From Clostridiales bacterium oral taxon 876 str. F0540 (GTDB taxonomy: Bacteria > Bacillota > Clostridia > Clostridiales > Clostridiaceae), in assembly GCA_000466585.1 (NCBI GenBank), contig KE993508.1:124692-188691 (forward strand): 64,000 nucleotides of DNA, given 5' to 3'. This document shows positions 16,092-25,074 of the stretch, one piece after another. The notes below the pieces were generated by a model, which was not told the origin of the DNA, did no database searches, and saw nothing but the letters and a program-made list of their open reading frames with translations. The translations under genes and the position numbers were made by a program. Positions within the stretch are counted from its first letter, which is position 1. Every line of letters begins with the position of its first letter.

Positions 16092-17894
16092 ATGAGCGAG
16101 ACAAAAAAAATTGTCATACTCGGAACTGGGTATGCAGGAGTTACTGCTGCTAAACAGCTTCATAAAAAATTTAAAAAAGATACCAACATAGAGATCACTC
16201 TAATAGGTAAGGACCCATATCATACACTTATGACAGAACTTCATGAAGTTGCTGGGGGAAGAGTTGAGCACGATAGTGTTCAAGTAAGTTTAAAAAGAAT
16301 ATTCAGCGGTAAGAGAGTTAATGTTGTACTAGATGAGATAAAATCAATTGATTTTAATAAGAGAATACTTTCTTCAGAAGAATCTACCTATGAATATGAT
16401 TATTTAATTTTAGGCTCTGGAAGCGAACCTGCATTTTTTGGTGTTCCGGGAGTAGAAGAAAATGGCTTTACTATCTGGTCATTTGAAGATGCAATTAGGA
16501 TTAGAGAACATGTTGAAGGCATGTTTAGAAAAGCTTCAAAAATCACAAATGCAGATAAGAGAAAGCAAATGCTTACATTCGTAGTTGCCGGAGCTGGTTT
16601 TACCGGTGTTGAAACTATAGGCGAACTTTTAGAATGGAAAAAGAAACTTTGCAGAAACTATGATATAAATGAAAGTGAAGTTAAGTTAGTTCTTGTAGAA
16701 GCGTTAGATAAAATACTTCCTATTTTAAATGATGGTCTTATTGCTAAATCAGAAAGATATCTTTTAAAACATGGTGTAGAAATCATAAAGAGCTCCCCAA
16801 TAACTAATGTAGATAAAAACTTTATCAATTTGAAAAATGGAAGTGAAATAAAAACAAACACATTAATATGGACTTGCGGAGTTCAGGCTAGCAAATTTGC
16901 TAGAAATCTTGGTCTTAAGACTTCAAGAGCAGGAAGAATTCAAACTAATGAATATATGCAGTCAGTTGATTATGCTAATGTATATGTAGTTGGTGATAAC
17001 TCATATTTAGAAGAAGATGGAAAAGGCCTTCCACAAATTGTTGAAACTGCAATTCAAACTGCTGAAACTGCGGTTAACAATATCGCTGCTGATATGGAAA
17101 GCAAAGAAAAGAAAGCTCATAAGTCTAACTATCACGGATTAATGGTTTCTATAGGAAGCAGATATGCAGTTGCAAGTTTGATGGGTATGTCTCTTTCAGG
17201 ATTCATTGCTATGGCTATGAAGCATCTTGTTAATCTGCATTATTTGTTCGGTGTAGCCGGCTTTAATGCATGTTGGGCATATATCGTTCATGAGTTCTTT
17301 GATGTAAAAGAAAAGCGTTCAATAATTGGCGGTCATGCTTCTGCTAAGTCACACAGCTTCTGGCTAGCAATATTAAGAGTTTATGTAGGAATTATGTGGT
17401 TAATTGAAGGTATTAATAAAGTTAATGAAGGCTGGCTTAGAGAAATAAAAATACCTATGTTCATGGCTGATGCAACTTCTTCAGCTTCAGTTGCTGATGG
17501 TGCTGCTTCTGCGGTACAGCAAGCTCCTGCTATATTAAGTGCACCACCACAATTTTTCTCAAGCTTTATGAATTTACTTAAACCATTTGGTTTACAGTTC
17601 CAGATACTAGTGGTTGTCGCTGAAATCGGAATTGGTCTTGCATTAGTAGCAGGGTTATTTACATTCTTAGCTAGTGCTGCATCTGTATTCTTCTGTCTAA
17701 ACTTTATACTTTCAGCTATGTTCGGTTGGGATAAAGTATGGTTTATATTCGCTGGTATAGCATTAATGGGCGGAGCAGGAAGATCATTAGGTCTTGATTA
17801 TTATGTAATGCCTTGGCTGAAACGATGGTGGAATAATACCCCATTAGCTAGAAAAACATATCTTTATATGGAACATCATTTAACTGAAGATTAA
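16092..17894 (+). CDS. ndh2: Type II NADH dehydrogenase with C-terminal membrane domain (Ndh2)
   Basis: 600 residues. The N-terminal two-dinucleotide-binding flavoprotein has the FAD motif GTGYAGVTAAKQL (about 11-23), the NAD(P) motif VAGAGFTGVETIGEL (about 160-175) and the FAD-ribityl contact VYVVGDNSY (about 298). From about residue 420 it continues into a multi-helix membrane region resembling DoxX (FWLAILRVYVGIMWLIEGINK and later helices). Listeria Ndh2 of the EET locus has the same extra membrane part, unlike ordinary 400-residue Ndh. It should pass electrons from NADH to a demethylmenaquinone-type quinone. It heads a four-gene operon with eetA, eetB and dmkB. The start follows GAGGAGG. 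Confidence 0.9.
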   Translation: MSETKKIVILGTGYAGVTAAKQLHKKFKKDTNIEITLIGKDPYHTLMTELHEVAGGRVEHDSVQVSLKRIFSGKRVNVVLDEIKSIDFNKRILSSEESTYEYDYLILGSGSEPAFFGVPGVEENGFTIWSFEDAIRIREHVEGMFRKASKITNADKRKQMLTFVVAGAGFTGVETIGELLEWKKKLCRNYDINESEVKLVLVEALDKILPILNDGLIAKSERYLLKHGVEIIKSSPITNVDKNFINLKNGSEIKTNTLIWTCGVQASKFARNLGLKTSRAGRIQTNEYMQSVDYANVYVVGDNSYLEEDGKGLPQIVETAIQTAETAVNNIAADMESKEKKAHKSNYHGLMVSIGSRYAVASLMGMSLSGFIAMAMKHLVNLHYLFGVAGFNACWAYIVHEFFDVKEKRSIIGGHASAKSHSFWLAILRVYVGIMWLIEGINKVNEGWLREIKIPMFMADATSSASVADGAASAVQQAPAILSAPPQFFSSFMNLLKPFGLQFQILVVVAEIGIGLALVAGLFTFLASAASVFFCLNFILSAMFGWDKVWFIFAGIALMGGAGRSLGLDYYVMPWLKRWWNNTPLARKTYLYMEHHLTED

Positions 17895-17925
17895 TATAAA
17901 ATTCATGTAGAAATGAGGAATTCTT

Positions 17926-18306
17926 GTGAAATTAAAACCTCTTGATATAGTTATAGTAGTTGTATTAATATTTATAGCCTTGGGTTCCTCAGCAGCTGCT
18001 TTTATTAATTCTCACAAAAGCTTTAATAAAAAATATGTAGAGATTGAAGTTAAAGGGAAGCTTTATAAAAAGCTTCCCTTAGATAATAGCAGTAATGAGA
18101 GAATTACAATTGATACTGATTTAGGAAAAAATATTGTTGAAATTTCTAACGGCAAAGTTAAGATTTCAGAAGCAGATTGTAAGGATCAAATCTGCATAAA
18201 AGATGGATCAATAAATAAACCAGGAGATGTTTTGGTATGTCTTCCCCACAAAGTTGTAGTTCAAATTAAGGGGGAAAATAGTGATACGGATGTTTTATCA
18301 TTTTAA
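17926..18306 (+). CDS. eetA: EetA-like membrane-anchored NusG domain II protein
   Basis: 126 residues from a GTG start at 17926, preceded by GAGGAA. One N-terminal membrane helix (about 6-28) is followed by an extracytoplasmic NusG-II beta domain with the typical CKDQIC, GSINKPGDVLVCLPHKVVV pattern (three Cys). EetA of Listeria is of this family and, with EetB, is needed for extracellular electron transfer, perhaps in assembly of flavinylated PplA. Gap to ndh2 is 31 bases, to eetB 11. Confidence 0.85.
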   Translation: MKLKPLDIVIVVVLIFIALGSSAAAFINSHKSFNKKYVEIEVKGKLYKKLPLDNSSNERITIDTDLGKNIVEISNGKVKISEADCKDQICIKDGSINKPGDVLVCLPHKVVVQIKGENSDTDVLSF

Positions 18307-18317
18307 CGGAGGTATTC

Positions 18318-18860
18318 ATGAAAAAGATACAAAAGCTTACTTTTATTTCAGTGCTTGTCGCACAGGCACTTATTCTCTATCTAGTAGAAAGGATGCTTCC
18401 CGTGCCATTTATAGCTCCAGGAGCAAAACTAGGCCTTTCCAATATCATTACTGTTGTATGCCTATATATTTTTAATTTACGAGACACCTTTACTGTTATA
18501 ATTTTAAGGATAATTCTTTCCACATTGTTTGGAGGTTCACTTTCCAGCTTTTTATACAGCATTTCAGGTGGTATCCTGAGTTTTTTAGCAATGTATTTTA
18601 TTAAAAGGTTAGGGAAAGATTATATTAGTATAATAGGTGTTAGTATAACCGGTGCTTTTTTCCATAACCTAGGTCAAATTTTAGTAGCTGCACTTGTTAT
18701 TAATAATATGAATATTATTGTATATCTTCCTGTCCTTTCTATAGCTGGGATTGGAACTGGTTTTTTTGTAGGTATAACTGCAAGATATTTAATGGCTTAT
18801 GTTAGGAAATTGCCTTTCTATTCTTCTATAAATAATAATAACTATTTTAAGGGTGATTAA
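18318..18860 (+). CDS. eetB: EetB-like Gx transporter family membrane protein
   Basis: 180 residues with five to six membrane helices, resembling ECF S components. The motif VPFIAPGAKLGLSNIITVVCLY (about 27-48, the Gx family signature) is present, and SLSSFLYSISGGILSFLAM follows. The family is often annotated as heptaprenyl diphosphate synthase component I, but in the Listeria EET locus it is EetB. Its stop codon is immediately followed by the dmkB start, so the two are probably translationally coupled. The start follows ACGGAGG. Confidence 0.85.
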   Translation: MKKIQKLTFISVLVAQALILYLVERMLPVPFIAPGAKLGLSNIITVVCLYIFNLRDTFTVIILRIILSTLFGGSLSSFLYSISGGILSFLAMYFIKRLGKDYISIIGVSITGAFFHNLGQILVAALVINNMNIIVYLPVLSIAGIGTGFFVGITARYLMAYVRKLPFYSSINNNNYFKGD

Positions 18861-19826
18861 ATGAATACACTTTGGAATAAATATCCGTTTATAAATTCAG
18901 AACTTGAAAAAGTAGTAGCTATAATGAAACAAAATGCCGTAAATCGTGAAAAAACTATTGAGAGTGCACTAATTGATTTAATTAACTCAGGCGGTAAATT
19001 ATTAAGGCCTGGATTTTTAATCATTTCCGGAAGTTTTGGAGAGTATGATTCAGATAAACTTTGCAATCTGGCTGCGGTTGTAGAAATGCTTCACATGGCT
19101 ACATTAGTCCATGATGATGTAATTGATGATGCAGAAACCAGACGAGGAAATCAAACTATTCAATCAAAATATGGCAAAGATTACGCAGTTTTTATGGGAG
19201 ATTTACTATTTAGCAGATGTTTTATGTCATTATCAAACAATACTTCAATTGAAAATATGAAATTGCTGTCTGAAGCAATTTTTAATATATGCACAGGAGA
19301 AATAGAACAATTTTCTTCTCAATTTTCAAAAAATGTTAGTGTAAAAAAATATTTAAAAAGAATTGCTGCAAAAACAGCTGCATTATTTTCACTTAGTTTT
19401 TATGTTGGTGCTTCTGAAAGCAATTGTTCTCAAGAACTAGTAAAAAATCTTTCAAAGATTGGCTATGACATAGGGATGGCGTTTCAAATTATAGATGATA
19501 TTCTTGATTATACTGGACAAGCAGACTTAGTGGGAAAGCCAGTAGGAAATGATTTAAAGGAAGGTCTATACACTCTTCCCCTAATATACGCTCTAAAGTC
19601 TGATAGGTCTTTATCTTTAGAATTACTTTTAAAAGATAAATATACTGATAAAGAAGTACTCGAAATAATAAATATTACAAATGACCTAGGCGGTGTAGAA
19701 AAGGCCAAAGCATTAGCTGATAGATACACTAGAAGATCTTTTCACAGGATAGATATGTTACCTGATTGTAATAGTAAATTTATCTTAAGAGAGCTGGCTG
19801 AGATGCTCTTATCTCGAGAATATTAA
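18861..19826 (+). CDS. dmkB: Polyprenyl diphosphate synthase (DmkB-like)
   Basis: 321 residues, all-trans polyprenyl synthase. The first Asp-rich motif DDVIDDAETRRG starts at about residue 82 and the second, DDILDYTG, at about 211; the GGKLLRPG and KTAALFSLS motifs are also intact. It builds the isoprenoid tail of a quinone. In the EET locus this homologue (DmkB) makes the tail of a separate demethylmenaquinone pool. It is the last gene of the operon and ends in a perfect hairpin. A partner UbiA-type prenyltransferase (DmkA) is not in the window. Confidence 0.88.
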   Translation: MNTLWNKYPFINSELEKVVAIMKQNAVNREKTIESALIDLINSGGKLLRPGFLIISGSFGEYDSDKLCNLAAVVEMLHMATLVHDDVIDDAETRRGNQTIQSKYGKDYAVFMGDLLFSRCFMSLSNNTSIENMKLLSEAIFNICTGEIEQFSSQFSKNVSVKKYLKRIAAKTAALFSLSFYVGASESNCSQELVKNLSKIGYDIGMAFQIIDDILDYTGQADLVGKPVGNDLKEGLYTLPLIYALKSDRSLSLELLLKDKYTDKEVLEIINITNDLGGVEKAKALADRYTRRSFHRIDMLPDCNSKFILRELAEMLLSREY

Positions 19827-19854
19827 AGCAGAGATTTAATTAAATCTCTGCTTT
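19825..19854 (+). terminator. Terminator of the ndh2-eetAB-dmkB operon
   Basis: Perfect inverted repeat AAAGCAGAGATTTAA/TTAAATCTCTGCTTT overlapping the dmkB stop, followed by T-rich sequence. Confidence 0.92.
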
Positions 19855-20102
19855 TATTTTATAAAAAATTATGACTTTCTTCGTCATTTACATATATTTC
19901 CTTATGGCTTTTTTCAACATTTGTAGTACTATTTCATAAAAACGGCCATTCTAATTCGTATCAATTTATTATAAGTATTTAGTATTTTTTGTAAGTTTAT
20001 AGTTTATAATGGTTAATCATGACTTATTCTTTTTCTTTTCCATTGTAATAAACATGGTACAATATAAATACACCAAACAATAAAACAAATGAGGTGAATG
20101 CC

Positions 20103-20288
20103 ATGGAGCTGAATATAGTTATATTAGTAAAAAAAATAGACCTATTAAGGAGCAAATTACATAATTTAATAAACAGCAATAGGGAATTAACAGATAAAAA
20201 AGTAGTAATTTGCAGCCAAAAACTAGACAAGCTCCTCACTGAGTACGAAAAGATGCAAAAGGAAATTAAGCCAAAAGATGCTGCATAA
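20103..20288 (+). CDS. Spo0E-like aspartyl-phosphate phosphatase
   Basis: 61 residues from the ATG at 20103, which has GAGGTG six bases upstream; an earlier in-frame GTG is part of that site. The Spo0E/YisI signature SQKLDKLLTEYEK spans about residues 40-52, in a two-helix hairpin. Such proteins dephosphorylate Spo0A~P and delay sporulation. An extended -10 (TGGTACAAT, core 20058-20063) lies 40 bases upstream. It is a single-gene unit closed by a strong hairpin. The partner cannot be told from sequence. Confidence 0.87.
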   Translation: MELNIVILVKKIDLLRSKLHNLINSNRELTDKKVVICSQKLDKLLTEYEKMQKEIKPKDAA

Positions 20289-20294
20289 AAAACA

Positions 20295-20320
20295 AACCAC
20301 AAGCTATAAAGCTTGTGGTT
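20295..20320. terminator. Bidirectional terminator shared by the Spo0E-like gene and 6S RNA
   Basis: Perfect stem AACCACAAGC/GCTTGTGGTT with a 6-base loop. T runs follow on both strands: TTTTATTT on plus and TTTGTTTTTT on minus. Confidence 0.9.
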
Positions 20321-20333
20321 TTATTTACTTTTG

Positions 20334-20519
20334 TTTTACATCCCCAATATGCCGTTAGCTTACTTGTTCACACCCGCACTCTCGCAGGTGGGTTTTACTC
20401 ATCTACTCTCTGCCTACTTCAATCTAAGGAAGCCTGACATCCTTTAGAACTATTGAAAATCCCTATTAATTACTGTGGTTGAACGATATAAGCCTTGCGA
20501 ACATCTCAGGATTTAGTGT
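20334..20519 (-). ncRNA. ssrS: 6S RNA
   Basis: On the minus strand the transcript begins ...CTAAATCCTGAGATGTTCGC, and the block CTGAGATGTTCGCAAG is identical to the 5' part of Escherichia coli 6S RNA. The 3' end GCTAACGGCATATTGGGGAT pairs with the 5' end through AUCC/GGAU, closing the long rod. An internal hairpin CACCTGCGAGAGTGCGGGTG is also visible. A consensus promoter lies 7 bases upstream. 6S RNA binds the housekeeping RNA polymerase as a mimic of an open promoter. Ends are approximate. Confidence 0.88.
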
Positions 20520-20525
20520 AATTTT

Positions 20526-20553
20526 ATTATATCACTTTTTTATAATTTTTCAA
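20526..20553 (-). promoter_or_regulatory. Sigma-A promoter of 6S RNA
   Basis: TTGAAA (20548-20553) and TATAAT (20526-20531) are 16 bases apart on the minus strand, just upstream of the 6S RNA. Confidence 0.85.
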
Positions 20554-20577
20554 CTAGTATATTATTGTATTTTCAAA

Positions 20578-20976
20578 TTACATTTCTAATTCATCTAAAA
20601 TCTGTTCAATTTCTACAGCTTTACCTTTAGGGAAAAATACTGCTATAAATTCATTATAACTGTATTCTTCTTCATCTAATTCGTAGGAAATATACTGGGC
20701 ATCTATTTGCATTTCATCCATCATGTTCTCTATAATTTCGCCTACATTATCTACTGCTAAATCATTTAAATAAGGAAGAAAGAATTCCTCGCTCCATGTA
20801 TCTCCATTTTCTTCATCTTCGCTTTCATCATTAGCATATGCTTTTGCTGCTTCAACTTCATCATTATCAAATTCATATATAAAACTTAGCACTATTGCAT
20901 TTTCTTTATATTCTATTTCTTCTATTTCAGACAGACCATTTTTTTCTAGTGTTTCTATTATTGCTTCTTTATTCAT
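20578..20976 (-). CDS. Acidic cytoplasmic protein of unknown function
   Basis: 132 residues, very acidic (long Glu/Asp stretches such as ESEDEENGD around residue 52), with no membrane segment or Cys cluster. A mixed alpha/beta pattern is suggested by VLSFIYEF and EFIAVFFPKG. I do not recognise a family. The start follows AGGAGGTAC. It lies 35 bases downstream of the DUF1292 gene on the same strand, so the pair is probably one transcript; no terminator separates it from the 6S promoter. Confidence 0.75.
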   Translation of the reverse strand: MNKEAIIETLEKNGLSEIEEIEYKENAIVLSFIYEFDNDEVEAAKAYANDESEDEENGDTWSEEFFLPYLNDLAVDNVGEIIENMMDEMQIDAQYISYELDEEEYSYNEFIAVFFPKGKAVEIEQILDELEM

Positions 20977-21011
20977 AATATGTACCTCCTAAAAATAGTT
21001 ATTTAATTATG

Positions 21012-21260
21012 TTATTCATTATATAGTAATTTTTTATACTCTTTGTTAACCATTAAAAATTCATTATCATCTTCTACAAGGTTAAGCACTTCTTGATCAT
21101 TTTCATTATCAACTCTAAAAACATAGGCATCCTCTTCATTACCTTCAACAGGAGCTAATATTAGATATTTCTTCTCTTCTAAATAAATTTCTGCAACTGC
21201 TTCAAAATCAACCTTTTCTCCATCTTCGTTTCTAAAAGACATTACTACTTTTTCGTCCAT
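21012..21260 (-). CDS. DUF1292 family protein
   Basis: 82 residues. The pattern FRNEDGEKVDFEAVAEIYLE, KYLILAPVEGNEEDAYVFRV and NDQEVLNLVEDDNEF is that of DUF1292 (YrzB-like) proteins, small acidic Firmicute proteins of unknown function. The start follows AAAGGGGAG. It lies 32 bases downstream of fprA on the same strand. Confidence 0.87.
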   Translation of the reverse strand: MDEKVVMSFRNEDGEKVDFEAVAEIYLEEKKYLILAPVEGNEEDAYVFRVDNENDQEVLNLVEDDNEFLMVNKEYKKLLYNE

Positions 21261-21292
21261 TATTTGCTCCCCTTTCTATTTATATAAGCCTT

Positions 21293-22465
21293 TTAAAGCT
21301 TGCTTACAAAAGTATCTATAAATTCTTCAGCTCTTATAAAGTCTTCCTCACTTGGAACAAAATTAAACCTCAACCCTGGTTCTGAAACTTTAAATTTTAA
21401 AGATTTTAACCTATCGGTCATCATTTGGACCCCTTCTCCGCTCCATCCATAGGATCCGAAGGCACCTGCAGCCTTACCCCTGTTTGTAATTGCACATACA
21501 AGAGACATAACATCCCATACAGGCTTAACCGCATCCTGATTAATTGTTGGAGACCCTAGCAATATCCCGGAGGAATTTTCTATTATATTTACCAAACCAT
21601 CAAGTTTCATAGAAGTAATTTCATATGCTTTTGCAGCAATTCCTCTATCATTAATATTTTTTTCAATAAACTTAGCCATCTTTTCAGTATTGCCGTAGGC
21701 AGAAACATATAGTATAGCTGCATTCTTTTCTTTTGCAGTATCTGCCGCAGCCCATTCCCTATAAAGTTTTATAAAGTTATCTATGTTTTTAGTATGAATA
21801 GGACCATGGCTTGGGGCAACTATCTCAATATTTAAGTCCTTAATTTTATCCAAGGCACTAATAACAAACTTTTTAAACGGCCCCATTATCACATCAAAAT
21901 AATATTTCATTTCATTTAAATATTCTAATTCATTGTAATCGTTGATTGAGTCTTCCATGCAATAGTGACATCCCATAAAATCACAAGTAAATAGTATATT
22001 CTTTTCAGAAACATATGTAAATATTGAGTCCGGCCAATGTAAATTTGGAGCTGACACAAATTTCAATGTTGTTTGACCAAGCATAAGCTCTGATGCTGCT
22101 TCTTCACTTCTAAAATCAAAGTTGGTAATCTGCTTGCTGTACATTATAGCAGCTCTTGAACCCACTACTATTGCTTCGGGATATTCATTAATAAGTTTAG
22201 CAAGTGAACCACTGTGATCTAATTCTGTGTGCTGAACTATTATGTAATCTACTTTACGGCTTCCAATTATTTCTTTTATGTTTGCCAGGAACTCATCAAA
22301 ATATCCATCCTTAACAGTATCCACTACTGCAACCTTATCATCATCAATTAAGTAAGAATTATATGTTGTGCCCTTCTTTGTCTCCATAATAATGTCAAAT
22401 ACTCTAAGCTCCGGATTACGAACACCTACCCAGTAAATATTATCTTTTAATTTTACACTCCCCAT
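21293..22465 (-). CDS. fprA: FprA-type flavodiiron protein
   Basis: 390 residues. The metallo-beta-lactamase domain (1-245) has the diiron motif HTELDH (His79, Glu81, Asp83, His84), and further ligands in NLHWPDS, TCDFMGCH and PSHGPIH. The flavodoxin domain (about 248-390) binds FMN through YVSAYGNTEKMAKF and GSPTINQDAVKP. Such enzymes reduce O2 to water, or NO to N2O, and protect anaerobes; in clostridia FprA is a main O2 scavenger fed by rubredoxin. No rubredoxin gene is adjacent. AGGAGG lies 8 bases before the start. Confidence 0.95.
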   Translation of the reverse strand: MGSVKLKDNIYWVGVRNPELRVFDIIMETKKGTTYNSYLIDDDKVAVVDTVKDGYFDEFLANIKEIIGSRKVDYIIVQHTELDHSGSLAKLINEYPEAIVVGSRAAIMYSKQITNFDFRSEEAASELMLGQTTLKFVSAPNLHWPDSIFTYVSEKNILFTCDFMGCHYCMEDSINDYNELEYLNEMKYYFDVIMGPFKKFVISALDKIKDLNIEIVAPSHGPIHTKNIDNFIKLYREWAAADTAKEKNAAILYVSAYGNTEKMAKFIEKNINDRGIAAKAYEITSMKLDGLVNIIENSSGILLGSPTINQDAVKPVWDVMSLVCAITNRGKAAGAFGSYGWSGEGVQMMTDRLKSLKFKVSEPGLRFNFVPSEEDFIRAEEFIDTFVSKL

Positions 22466-22646
22466 CCATTATACCTCCTGCTTCACTGGTAATAACTTTT
22501 AATATAAATTTTGTTACCCTAGATATTCTAACACAATATGTAATTATATTAAATGAATGCTTTGATTTTGTACTAAAAAAGAGATATTGCAAAACCTTTC
22601 AAACCCGCAGCGTGTTTTTCCTGTTTTCCAACATCCCCTATAAAAC

Positions 22647-24938
22647 TTATTTTAATAATTCAGAAAGCTCTCCATTATAAAATACGTATTGGAGGTGAAG
22701 AGCTCTTGTAAGAGCAACATATAAAAGTTTTTTGTCAAGTTCGCTATCAGCGTAATTTTCTTCATTGCAATTATATATAATGCTGCAGTCAAACTCTAAA
22801 CCTTTTGTCATATAAGATGGAATAATAATATTCTTAAGATTTAACGTCTTATTTGTATCTTTTATCAAATCCCATTTGGTGCTGCTGAATTTCTTCATAA
22901 TTTCATTTATAGCCTTACATTCTTCATATGTTCTGCCAATTATAGCTGTGCTTTTTTTACCTAAGCTTTCTACTTCACCAACTATTTTATCAATTTTAAT
23001 TGCAAGCTCTTGTTTTGATGTAAATTCAACAATTTCCGGTACCTTTCCATGTCTCAAAACAGGCATTGCAGGCTTCAAACTATTGTGCTGCTTTTTAAGA
23101 ACCTTGTTAGCAAATTCAATTATTTCTACTGTTGATCTATAGCTTTGTGTTAAAGGAGTATATGTTGCATCTCCCTCAAAGACTTCATCAATAACTTTCT
23201 CCCAATTTTCGATCCCTTTATAGTAATATATCCCTTGGCCTATATCCCCTACTATAGTTAAAGAATTACTGTAGGCCATACTTCTTAAAATATACATTTG
23301 AAACATGCTGTAATCTTGTGCCTCATCCACTACAATATGTTTAAACTTATACTTTTCGGGTATTCCTTCAATCTTGAACTTTAAATAGAGCATAGAAGAC
23401 AAGTCGTCGCTGTCTATTACTCCACTATCGAAGTTTTTATTAAGATCTCCCTGCATATACTCAAAGAGCTTGTTTGGTATTCTGCCTTCACTTACCTCAT
23501 CAAATATATCCTTATTATTAAATAAATTAATATATAATTTGCTAGTATCAATTTCTCTCCAGTATTCAAAATACTCATTGAAATTTTCCTTTGACCTTTT
23601 TCTTATTTCTTCTTTCTTAGTATCTCTTTCATTATAAATCTCTATCAGTTTTTTTCTTCTTTCTTCACTATCTTCCATAGTTTTTTTTGTTCTGGCAATC
23701 ATATATTCATATGAAAAGTCTATTTTATCCAATATGTTATTAATTTTTTCATTCAGCTTTAATAAAAAATACCTTTTTATCTCATCTTTTCTTCTGTTTA
23801 TAGGAAGGTTGACCATATCCTTGCCATACAACCTTTTTATTTCCTTTGCCTCAAACAGTGTATAGCCTTCAACCTGAATGTCATTTACTTCTATATCTTT
23901 TTTTTCAAGATATCTTATATATCTATCCATTATTTTTTTATATGCAAAAGTTCCTTTTAATTTGCTGGCCCCTGTTACGTATTTTACTTTTTCTTCGTTA
24001 TTATCTTCAAGAACATTGGATAGCTTTTTGTCCTTTGTAATTACCTTTGATTTAATTCCCAGAACATCTAAACATATCTCTTCAAAGGTCTTCTGCTTTA
24101 CCTTATCCACTCCAAGGTTTGGAAGCACCTCAGAAATATAATCCAAGAACAATTTATTTGGTGCTATTACAAGTATATCGTCACCGGAAAGCTTTTCCTT
24201 ATATTTGTATAAAAGGTACGCAAGTCTATGAAGCGCTATTGTCGTTTTCCCCGAGCCAGCTGACCCCTGAACAATAAGCGCACTATTTTTATCCGCTCTG
24301 ATTATATCATTCTGCTCTTTCTGAATTGTTGCAACTACTTCTTTAAGCTTGCTGCTGGTACTTTCTTCAAGATTAATTCTCAAAAATTCATCTATAAGAG
24401 CGCTGCCTTCCTGTCCTGAGTTACTTAATATTATCTCATTTATCCCCTCATCAAAAGCATCTTTGAATTCATCATCCTTAATTAAAAATTTTCTTTTAAG
24501 AGAAAGCTCGCCATTTATAACCCCAACAGGAGCTTTGTAATATGCTTCACCTTGGGTACCGCTATAATATAAATCTGCAATTGGTGCTCTCCAATCGATT
24601 ACAACTTCATCCCCCGTTTTGCTGTCTCCTAATCCAAATTTTCCAATATAAAAGCTCTCTGTTTCTCTTCTATATTCCCTAAAGTCTATTCTTGCGAAAT
24701 AAGGCTGTGATAAAGCTTCATTATAATTTTGAAGATTTTTATGAGTTATGTCGTACAATTTTTGAGCAGTTTCAAGTTCCTCGCTATATTTTCCTTTAGC
24801 TTGCTTTTTTAAGGCCGCGATCTTATCTTGCAAATATTTATCATTATTTTCTATAAGATTTATTTCATTAACAAGCCATGATTTTGTTGAATCAAATTTT
24901 TCCTTTTCCATAGAGAATTGCTTAGCTTCAATAGACAT
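22647..24938 (-). CDS. helD: HelD-type RNA polymerase recycling ATPase
   Basis: 763 residues. An N-terminal coiled-coil arm (residues 1-80) and an insertion with IDWRAPIADLYYSG (about 114-127) precede a UvrD-like helicase core. Walker A GSAGSGKT is at 225-232; motif II VVDEAQDYSMFQ, motif III GDIGQGIYYYKG and motif VI LLYVALTRAL are also clear. The arm and the WRAPI block distinguish HelD from DNA helicases of the UvrD class. HelD clears stalled RNA polymerase from DNA and helps sigma cycling. It is a single-gene unit; the start follows GAGTGAGG. Its neighbour 6S RNA also acts on RNA polymerase, probably by chance. Confidence 0.9.
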   Translation of the reverse strand: MSIEAKQFSMEKEKFDSTKSWLVNEINLIENNDKYLQDKIAALKKQAKGKYSEELETAQKLYDITHKNLQNYNEALSQPYFARIDFREYRRETESFYIGKFGLGDSKTGDEVVIDWRAPIADLYYSGTQGEAYYKAPVGVINGELSLKRKFLIKDDEFKDAFDEGINEIILSNSGQEGSALIDEFLRINLEESTSSKLKEVVATIQKEQNDIIRADKNSALIVQGSAGSGKTTIALHRLAYLLYKYKEKLSGDDILVIAPNKLFLDYISEVLPNLGVDKVKQKTFEEICLDVLGIKSKVITKDKKLSNVLEDNNEEKVKYVTGASKLKGTFAYKKIMDRYIRYLEKKDIEVNDIQVEGYTLFEAKEIKRLYGKDMVNLPINRRKDEIKRYFLLKLNEKINNILDKIDFSYEYMIARTKKTMEDSEERRKKLIEIYNERDTKKEEIRKRSKENFNEYFEYWREIDTSKLYINLFNNKDIFDEVSEGRIPNKLFEYMQGDLNKNFDSGVIDSDDLSSMLYLKFKIEGIPEKYKFKHIVVDEAQDYSMFQMYILRSMAYSNSLTIVGDIGQGIYYYKGIENWEKVIDEVFEGDATYTPLTQSYRSTVEIIEFANKVLKKQHNSLKPAMPVLRHGKVPEIVEFTSKQELAIKIDKIVGEVESLGKKSTAIIGRTYEECKAINEIMKKFSSTKWDLIKDTNKTLNLKNIIIPSYMTKGLEFDCSIIYNCNEENYADSELDKKLLYVALTRALHLQYVFYNGELSELLK

Positions 24939-25074
24939 AAAACCTCACTCCCTGCATATTGAACATAAAATATAATTTTATATTTTATCCAAATATTTGT
25001 CAATATTAATAATGTAAATATATAGTGTTTCATATAATTTATAGTGTATAATTTTAAAATTTAGGAGGTATAAG

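Noticed and set aside
20024..20302. 92-codon minus-strand open frame with hydrophobic product, antisense to the Spo0E-like gene
   Set aside because: It starts inside the terminator and has no ribosome binding site; the plus-strand frame has both and carries the Spo0E signature.
22466..22646. Rex-like or terminator structure in the gap between HelD and FprA
   Set aside because: Only a half site for Rex and no clean stem with T run could be found.
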